From Brasilonema angustatum HA4187-MV1 (lineage in GTDB: Bacteria > Cyanobacteriota > Cyanobacteriia > Cyanobacteriales > Nostocaceae), in assembly GCA_019359695.1 (NCBI GenBank), contig JAHHGV010000024.1:61421-125420 (forward strand): a DNA stretch of 64,000 bases, written 5' to 3'. Of the stretch, positions 18,101 to 27,100 are shown one piece after another. Position 1 is the first letter of the stretch, and every line of letters starts with the position of its first letter. A program made the position numbers and the translations under genes. Below the pieces are notes generated by a model that searched no databases, was not told the DNA's origin, and saw only the letters and a program-made list of their open reading frames with translations.

Positions 18101-21100
18101 CCCACTAATATATCTGCTCCCACACCCAAAGACCGCAAGTAATGCGCCAACTGGTTAGCACGACAATTTAACTGCTCATAGGTTAGTTGTTGATTCCCAA
18201 AGACAACTGCCACTGCATCTGGGGTACGCGCTACCTGTTCCTCAAACAACTGATGAATACACTGATTGTGCGGATAATCTGCTTGAGTATCGTTCCACTC
18301 TACCAAAAGTTGATGACGTTCCTGCTGGGTGAGCAAGGGAAGTAATGCTACTGGTTGCTGTGGATTTGCAGCGATCACTTCTAGCAAAATTACAAAATGC
18401 TGCATCATGCGGGCAATCGTCGCCCCATCAAATAAATCCCTGTTGTAAGAGCAAAAGCCCCCAAGCCCAACTGGAGCATCCCACAAGTAAACTTCTAGGT
18501 CAAGCCGAACTGAGTCAAGTCCGGAAGGCATTCCTTCAACCGTTAAACCAGGCAAATCCCAGGGGGAGGTGGGAGCATTTTGCAAGGCAAACACCACCTG
18601 CGTCAGAGGGTTGCGATCCAGGTTTCGCTCCACTTGCAACTCTTCGACTAACATCTCGAAAGGCAAATCCTGATGGTCGTAGGCGTTTTGGGTAACTTTT
18701 CGCACCTGTGCCAGTAATTCTGCAAAGGTCGGTTCTTGGGACAGATCGAATCTCAGTGCCAAAGTATTGACAAAAAAGCCAATTAATGGTTCTATTTCTG
18801 TGCGGTTGCGATTCGCGATCGGTGAGCCAACCACAATATCTGTTTGTCCACTATAGCGAGACAGTAACACCACAAAACCCGCTAGCAGCGTCATAAACAG
18901 AGTGCTTCCAGATTCTTGAGATAGCTTTTTGATCTGCTGCGTTAGCTTGGCATCTAGTTGAAGTCGCTCTGTACCGCCTCGAAAACTCTGTATCGCTGGG
19001 CGGGGGCGGTCTGTGGGTAATTCTAATAGAGGTGGCGCTCCTGTTAACTGTTGCTTCCAATAGCTTAACTGACGTTCTAGTACCTGATTTGTCAACCACT
19101 GACGCTGCCAGACAGCAAAGTCGGCATACTGTATAGATAACTCTGGTAACTCAACAGAACTACCCGTTGAAATAGCTCGATAATAGGCTGACAGTTCGCC
19201 AATCAAAACGCCCATCGACCAACCATCAGCTGCAATATGGTGAATTGCGAATAGCAGTACATACTCCTGGGTTGCAACTTGCCAAAGCTTGACTCGCAGC
19301 ACAGGACCATTAGCCAGATCGAATGGTTTGCAAGCTTCTGCTGTCGCCAGTGCTTCCACTTGTTTCCAGGGGTCTGGCAGATTTTGTAGATCGACCACTG
19401 GTAACGTTATGGTCATACTGGGTGCGTTCTGCGCTCCGCGCAGCAGCGAAGCTATCGCTTGTATCGGCTTGTTATCCTTAATTTCAAAGCGAGTCCGCAG
19501 AACTTCATGGCGCTGCACTATCTCACCAAAGGCTTGTTCCAAAGCTTTTATATTGAGATTTCCCACCAGACGCACGGTGAAATCTATTGTATAGGCACCG
19601 CTTTCGCCTTCCAACTGATTCACAAACCACAGACGTTCCTGCGCCCAAGATAGCGGTATATCTGTGTCTCTTGAAACGGGTGCGATCGCTGGAACCACGA
19701 GACCGGAATTAGTTTGAAGCTGGGCTAAGATCGCTTCACTTAACTGGGCAATTGTTGGTGACTCAAAGATATACCGTAACGGCAACGAAGTCCCAAAAGC
19801 TTCCTGCGAGCGAGAAATTACCTGAGTAGCTAGCAGGGAATGTCCCCCAAGTTCAAAGAAATTATCATGAATGCCGACTTGTTCTACTTTTAGCACTTGT
19901 GCCCAAATTTGTGCCAGCATTTCTTCAGTGGGGGTGCGGGGTGCAACAAATGTTTCTTGCAGTGTGCTGTCGAACTCTGGTGCGGGTAAAGCGCGGCGGT
20001 CTACTTTACCATTAGGAGTCAACGGTAGGGACTCCAGAATCACAAAAGTGTTTGGCACCATGTACTCTGGTAGCTTGCCTTTGAGGAATTGCCGCAGTTC
20101 GGTGATTGTCGGTGTCACCTGTGGATGCGGCACCACGACGTAGGCGACTAAGCGCTTCTCTCCTGGGGTCTCTTCGCGAGCAATAACACAAGATGCCTGC
20201 ACGTCAGGATATTGGCTCAGTACTGCTTCGATTTCTCCCAACTCAATTCGCAAGCCACGAATTTTTACTTGATTGTCGATGCGTCCTAAGTATTCGATGT
20301 TGCCATCAGGTAAATAGCGTGCTAAATCCCCAGTTTTGTAGAGGCGGGAATCGGGATCAGCACTAAAAGGGTTGGGGATGAATTTCTCTTGTGTTAACTC
20401 GCTTCGGTTGAGGTAGCCAAGTGCTAATCCCGCACCACCAATGTGCAATTCTCCTAGCACACCAACCGGAACTGGTTGTAAATACTTATCTAAAATGTAG
20501 ATTTGTGTGTTGGCTATGGGACGACCGATAGGTGGTGAGATATTATTCTTCTGTCCAGAAGAAACTACTATCCCTGAAGTTGTGACAACAGTATTTTCAG
20601 TTGGACCATAATTATTCACTATCTGGAAAGGGAGTAAACTTGACGGATATCGATGAAGCTTATCTCCCCCAATTAGTATAGTTCGCAAGGTTGTAGTTTC
20701 TGTCCATTCCAGAGAAAATAATTGTTCTGCAAGGGGTGTTGGTAGAAAACTGATGGTAATCTTTTTTGATTTCAACCAATCTTGCAAATCCAATGGAGAT
20801 ACAAGGATGGAAGGTTTGACTAAATAAATACTTGCTCCTGCGCTTAGGTAAGGCCACAATTCCCATACAGCAGCATCAAAAGCTGTTCCAGCTAACTGAG
20901 TGGCTTTGTCACTTGAGGTGATTTCAAAAGCATCTTGGTGCCAGAACACTAGATTTAGCAGTCCATGATGAGCAACTAATACTCCCTTCGGCTGCCCTGT
21001 AGAACCAGAGGTATAAATCACATAAGCTAAGTTACTAGCTTTGGTAGCAGTGATTAGATTCTCTTGGCTTGACTGAAATATTATTTGAGCGTCAGTATCC

Positions 21101-24100
21101 AAACAAACAAGCTGTCCTTGATGCTTAGGTAGTTTGTCGAGGAGTGACTGTTGGGTCAATAGCACTCTAATTTGAGCATCTTGAAGCATGAAACTAAGAC
21201 GCTCAGTCGGATACTGTGGGTCAAGTGGTACATAGGCACCACCCGCCTTGAGAATTCCCAACAGTCCCACGACCATTTCTAAAGAACGCTCCACACAAAT
21301 ACCCACCAGCGTATCTGGTTTTACACCCAAAGACTTGAGGTAGTGCCCCAACTGGTTGGCACGGCAATTTAATTGCTCATAAGTCAGTTGTTGATTTTCA
21401 AATACAACTGCCACAGCATTTGGAGTACGCTGAACCTGTTCTTCAAACAACTGATGGATACATCTATCCTGGGGATAATCTGCTTGAGTATCATTCCAGT
21501 CAATTAATAACTGCTGCTGCTCAACTGTTGTTAATATTGGCAATTGGGAAATGGGCAGTTGGGGATTGGCCACAATTGCTTCCAGCAGTGTCACAAAATG
21601 ACCCGCCATCCGCTCAATAGTGCTTGCATCAAACAAGTCAGTACTGTACTCCCACACTCCCACCAGTCCAGAAGCAGTGTTGCCCATTGCTAGCGTCAAA
21701 TCAAACTTGGCAGTTGCATTTTCTATTGGCAAATCACTTATAGTTAACCCAGTCAGTTCTACTTCAGACATGGGCGCATTCTGGAGGACAAACGCCACCT
21801 GGAAAAGCGGTGTATGGCTGAGATCTCGTTCTGGCTGCAATGCTTCCACCAGCATTTCAAAGGGCAAGTCTTGATGAGCATAGGCTCCCAACGCCATTTC
21901 CCGAACACGACTTAGTAAATCTTGGAAGCTAGGATTTTCAGATAAATCAGTCCGCATCACTAAAGTGTTGACAAAAAAGCCAATCAACCCTTCTATTTCA
22001 CTGCGATTACGGTTAGCAATTGGTGTCCCCACCAAAATATCTGATTGTCCTGTGTAGCGATAAAGTAATGTATCAAACGCTGCCAACAGCGTCATGAATA
22101 AGGTAGCCCCTTGTTGCTGACTCAGTTGTGTCAACTTACTAGTTAACTCTCCGGAGAGTGCAAACTCTTGATATGCACCAGCGAAGGTTTGCACAGGTGG
22201 TCTGGGTCGGTCGGTGGGAAGCGATAATAAAGCTGGTGCATCTGCCAATTGTTTTTGCCAGTAATTCAATTGGCTTTGCAGTACCTCCCCGACTAACCAC
22301 TGTCTTTGCCACAGCGCAAAGTCGGCGTACTGAATCGGTAGTGGGCTTAAAGGTGAAAGCTGACCTTGAGAATAAGCATTGTACAATGCTGCCAGTTCCC
22401 GAACAAACACACCCATTGACCAGTCATCACTAACAATGTGATGCATACACACTAACAATATGTGTTCTGTCTCGGACAGCACTACTAATCTCGCCCTAAC
22501 TAATGCTTGTGTTGCCAACTCAAAAGGTTGAATCACTTGTTGTTGCGCTAATTGCTGTGTGGTTATTTCTTGTTCGCTTGTGGGCAGATGTTGCAACTCA
22601 ACAACTGATACTTGCCAATTTGTTTGTGTTTGAATGACTTGTGTTGCTTGTCCATCAACTGCGATGAAGTTGGTGCGTAACGCTTCGTGGCGATGAATAA
22701 TTTCTTTTAAGCTTTGCTCTAAGGCTGTACTATGAAGAGTTCCAACAATACGCAAAGCTACGGGTATGTTGTATAGTGCACCGTTCGGCTGTAACTGTTC
22801 TAAAAACCACAAACGCTGTTGAGCAAATGACAGTGATAATTCTGCATTCTTCGCCCTTGGCAAGATGGGTGGTACTGTCAGTTCTAAGTTTTGTGGCTGC
22901 GATCGCCCAATCTGATCCCCCAATGCGGCAACTGTCGCTGCGGCAAAAATGCTACGTAATGGTAGTTCTACTTTGAAAATGTTGCGGATGCGTGAAACCA
23001 GTTGCGTTGCTAGTAGCGAGTGTCCCCCAAGTTCAAAGAAGTTATCATGAATGCCGACAAACTCTATTTTCAGCACTTGCGCCCAAATTTGTGCCAGCAT
23101 TTCTTCAGTGGGGGTACGCGGTGCAACATAGTTGTCTATTTGTTCGCTGTGTAAATCTGGTGCAGGTAGTGCGCGGCGGTCTACTTTGCGGTTTGGTGTT
23201 AGCGGTAGGGACGAAAGCATCACAAAGACCTGAGGCACCATGTAAAGCGGCAGTTTATTTGTAAGGAACTGACGCAGTTCGTGGGTAGCAGGTATCTCCT
23301 CAGAATACGGTACTACGTAGCCGACTAGGCGCTTATCCCCGGTTGTATCTTCGCGGATGATCACACAAGATGTTTGCACCAGAGGATGTTGGTTCAGTAC
23401 AGCTTCGATTTCTCCTAATTCAATGCGGAAGCCCCGGATTTTTACTTGATTGTCGATGCGTCCGAAGCACTCAATGTTGCCATCGGGCAGATAACGTGCT
23501 AAATCCCCGGTTTTATATATGCGATCCAATTTGGGATCTTTAAATGGGTTGGGAAGAAATTTTTGGTCTGTCAATTCTGGGCGGTTGAGGTAACCTCGTG
23601 CTAAACGAACGCCACCTATGTGCAATTCCCCTGTAACTCCAATCGGTACTGGTTGGAGATGACGGTCGAGGATGTAGACTTGCGTATTGGCAATGGGACG
23701 ACCGATGAGTACTGAATTGGTTTTTGATGATTTGGGGTGAAGCAGATCATGGACTATAGCTGTCACCGACGCTTCGGTGGGACCGTAGACATTCAGACAA
23801 TTGACGCGATCGCCCACCACTTGCTGCCATATTGTCACTGTTTCTGGTAGAACTGCATCCCCACCCACAGCCACTAAGCGTAGACAGCTTGGCACAGTTG
23901 CATACTCTTGAGATACCGCCACCGCCCATTCATGCCAATAGGCTGGGGTTATGTTCAACACACTCAGCCCTTGTTTTTCAATAAATTCGGCAAAACTGGC
24001 GAAGTCCGCGAACATTTGCACAGATCTAACGACTACGGTTCCACCTTTAAACCAAGTGGGGAAGATTTCTTCAGCCGCCACATCAAAGCCCAAGGAAGCA

Positions 24101-27100
24101 AACTGTAAAACGCGATCCGCACTAGTTAAACCAAATACTTGACTAATTGCACTGCTATGGTTAACTAAAGCTGCATGAGTTAACATCACACCTTTAGGTT
24201 TACCAGTAGATCCAGAAGTGTACAATATACAAGTCAAGTTTTCTGGTTTTACTTCACTTACTGGATTTTCTTGACTTTGAAGAGTCAGCACCCCAGATTC
24301 TGTGTCTAAGACGATAACTTCTACCCCTTCCACTGGTAAAGAACCCAGCAATTTCTGCTGTGTGATTAGCACGGAAATTGCTGAATCTTGGGATATGTCG
24401 GCTAATCGCTGCTGGGGATAATCAGGATCTAGGGGGACATAAGCACCACCAGCTTTGAGGACAGCTAACAATGCCACGATCATGGATAGCGATCGCTCTA
24501 AATAAATCCCCACCTTCACCTCTGGTTCCACACCCAAAGATTGTAGGTAATGTGCTAATTGATTTGCTTGGGTGTTCAACTGACTATAGGTGAGTGGTTG
24601 ATTCTCAAACACCACTGCCACTGCATTTGGGGTACTCAAAGACTGCTGCTCAAATAATTGATGGATACACTTATCCCAAGGGTAATCAGCCTGAGTATCA
24701 TTCCACTCTACCAATAATTGCTGCTGCTCAACTTCTGTTAGCATCGGCAATTGGGAAATTTGCTCTTGGGGATTTGCCACAATTGCTTCAAGCATTGTCA
24801 CAAAATGACCCGTCATCCGCTCAATAGTGGTAGGGTCAAACAAGTCAGTGTTGTACTCCCACACACCCACCAGTCCAGTAGCAGTGTTCTGCATTGCTAA
24901 AGTCAAATCAAATTTTGCCGTTGCGCTTTCTATTGGCAACGGAGTGACAGTTAACCCAGTCAGTTCTACTTGAGATAGGGGATCATTTTGGAGGAGAAAA
25001 TCTACCTGAAACAGTGGTGCATGGCTGAGGTCTCGTTCTGGCTGTAATGCTTCCACCAACATTTCAAACGGCAAATCTTGATGAGCATATGCTTTTAGAG
25101 CCATTTCCCGAACACGAGTGAGTAATTCGTTAAAGCTGGGATCGCCTGATAAATCACTCCGCAAAACTAAAGTATTGACAAAAAAGCCAATTAACCCTTC
25201 TATCTCACTGCGATTCCGGTTAGCAATAGGTGTCCCCACCAAAATATCTGATTGTCCGGTGTAGCGATAAAGCAGGGTATCAAATACTGCCAACAGCGTC
25301 ATGAACAACGTTACACCTTGCTCTTGGCTGAGTTTTATCAGTTTTTGAGTTAACTCAACAGAGAGTACAAACTCTTGATGTGTGCCAGCGAAGGTTTGGA
25401 CAGCAGGTCTCGGTCGGTCACTGGGAAGCGGTAATAAAGCTGGTGCGTCTTTTAGTTGTTGTTGCCAGTAAGACAGTTGGCTTTGGAGTACATCCCCGAC
25501 TAACCATTGTCTTTGCCAGATTGCAAAATCTGCGTACTGAATCGGTAGTGGGGTTAACGGTGACGGTTGACCTTGAGAATAAGCATTGTACAATGCTGCT
25601 AGTTCTTGGACAAACACACTAATTGACCAGCCATCAGAGACAACATGATGCATACACATTAATAACACGTGTTCTGTCTCGGACAGCACTACTAATGTTG
25701 CTCTGAATAATGACTCACTTGCCAAGTCAAATGGTTGAATAGCTTGTTGTTGCACTAATTGCTTAGAAGCAATTTGTTGTTCGATTGTAGATAAATGCTT
25801 CAAGTCAACAACTGAAACTTTCCAATTTGTCTGTGTTTGAATAATTTGAGTTGGTTGTTCATCAATTGTAATGAAGTTGGTGCGTAAGGCTTCGTGGCGA
25901 GCAATTATTTCAATTAAGCTTTCTTTTAAAACCGCAACTTCAAGAGTTCCTGCTAAACGCAAAGCTATAGGTATGTTGTATAAAGCACTGTTCGGCTCAA
26001 ACTGGTCTAAAAACCACAGACGCTGTTGAGCAAATGATAGAGGTAATTCTGCACTTTCTGCCCTAGCTAAGATGGGTGGGGCGGTGAGTTTTAAGTCCTG
26101 TTGCTGCAATTGCCCAATCAAATGCGCCAATTCGGCTACTGTTGCTGTGGCAAAGAACTCACGCAGTGGTAGTTCCACTTGGAAAATGCTGCGGATGCGT
26201 GAAATCAGTTGCATTGCTAGTAGCGAATGTCCTCCCAAGGTAAAGAAGTTATCGTAAATCCCCACTTGCTCTACTTTCAGCACTTGTGCCCAAATTTGTG
26301 CCAATATTTCTTCGGTGGGGGTGCGTGGGGCTACATATGTGTCTTTGAGTTCGCTGTGTAAATCTGGTCTGGGTAAAGCGTGGCGGTCTACTTTCCCGTT
26401 TGGTGTTAGCGGTAAGCCTTCGAGGATGACGAAAGCACTCGGTACCATGTACTCTGGTAGCTTAGCTTTCAGGTATTGCCGCAATTCGCTGATTGTCAGT
26501 ACTGCCTCTGTTTGGGGTACGATGTAAGCGACTAAGCGTTTATCACTAGGAGGATCTTCGCGGGCGATAACGACAGATGCCTGCACATCACCATGTTGGC
26601 TCAGGACTGTTTCGATTTCTCCCAATTCGATACGGAATCCGCGTATTTTTACTTGATTGTCGATGCGTCCCAAGTATTCGATGTTGCCATCTGGTAAATA
26701 ACGTGCCAAATCCCCAGTTTTATACAATCTACTGCCCTTCGGGTATGACCTTCGGTCACGCTGCGCTAACGCAGTCGCCTGCGGAGGAGCCAGTACTGAA
26801 GGAGGGTTTCCCGACAGAGGTATCTGGCGTTGGAAACCCTCCCGCAGCGCTGACTCACCTCCTGTCTGCTCAAAGGGATTGGGAATGAATTTTTCTTGTG
26901 TTAACTCGCTTCGGTTGAGGTAGCCGTGTGCTAATCCCACACCACCAATATGCAATTCTCCTGGTACACCCACAGGTACTGGTTGACCAGATTGGTCGAG
27001 TATGTAGATTTGGGTATTAGCAATGGGGCGACCGATGGGAGGTGATGAGGTATTGTCTTGCCCATTCGAGACTAGCAACCTAGAAGTTGTGACAACAGTA

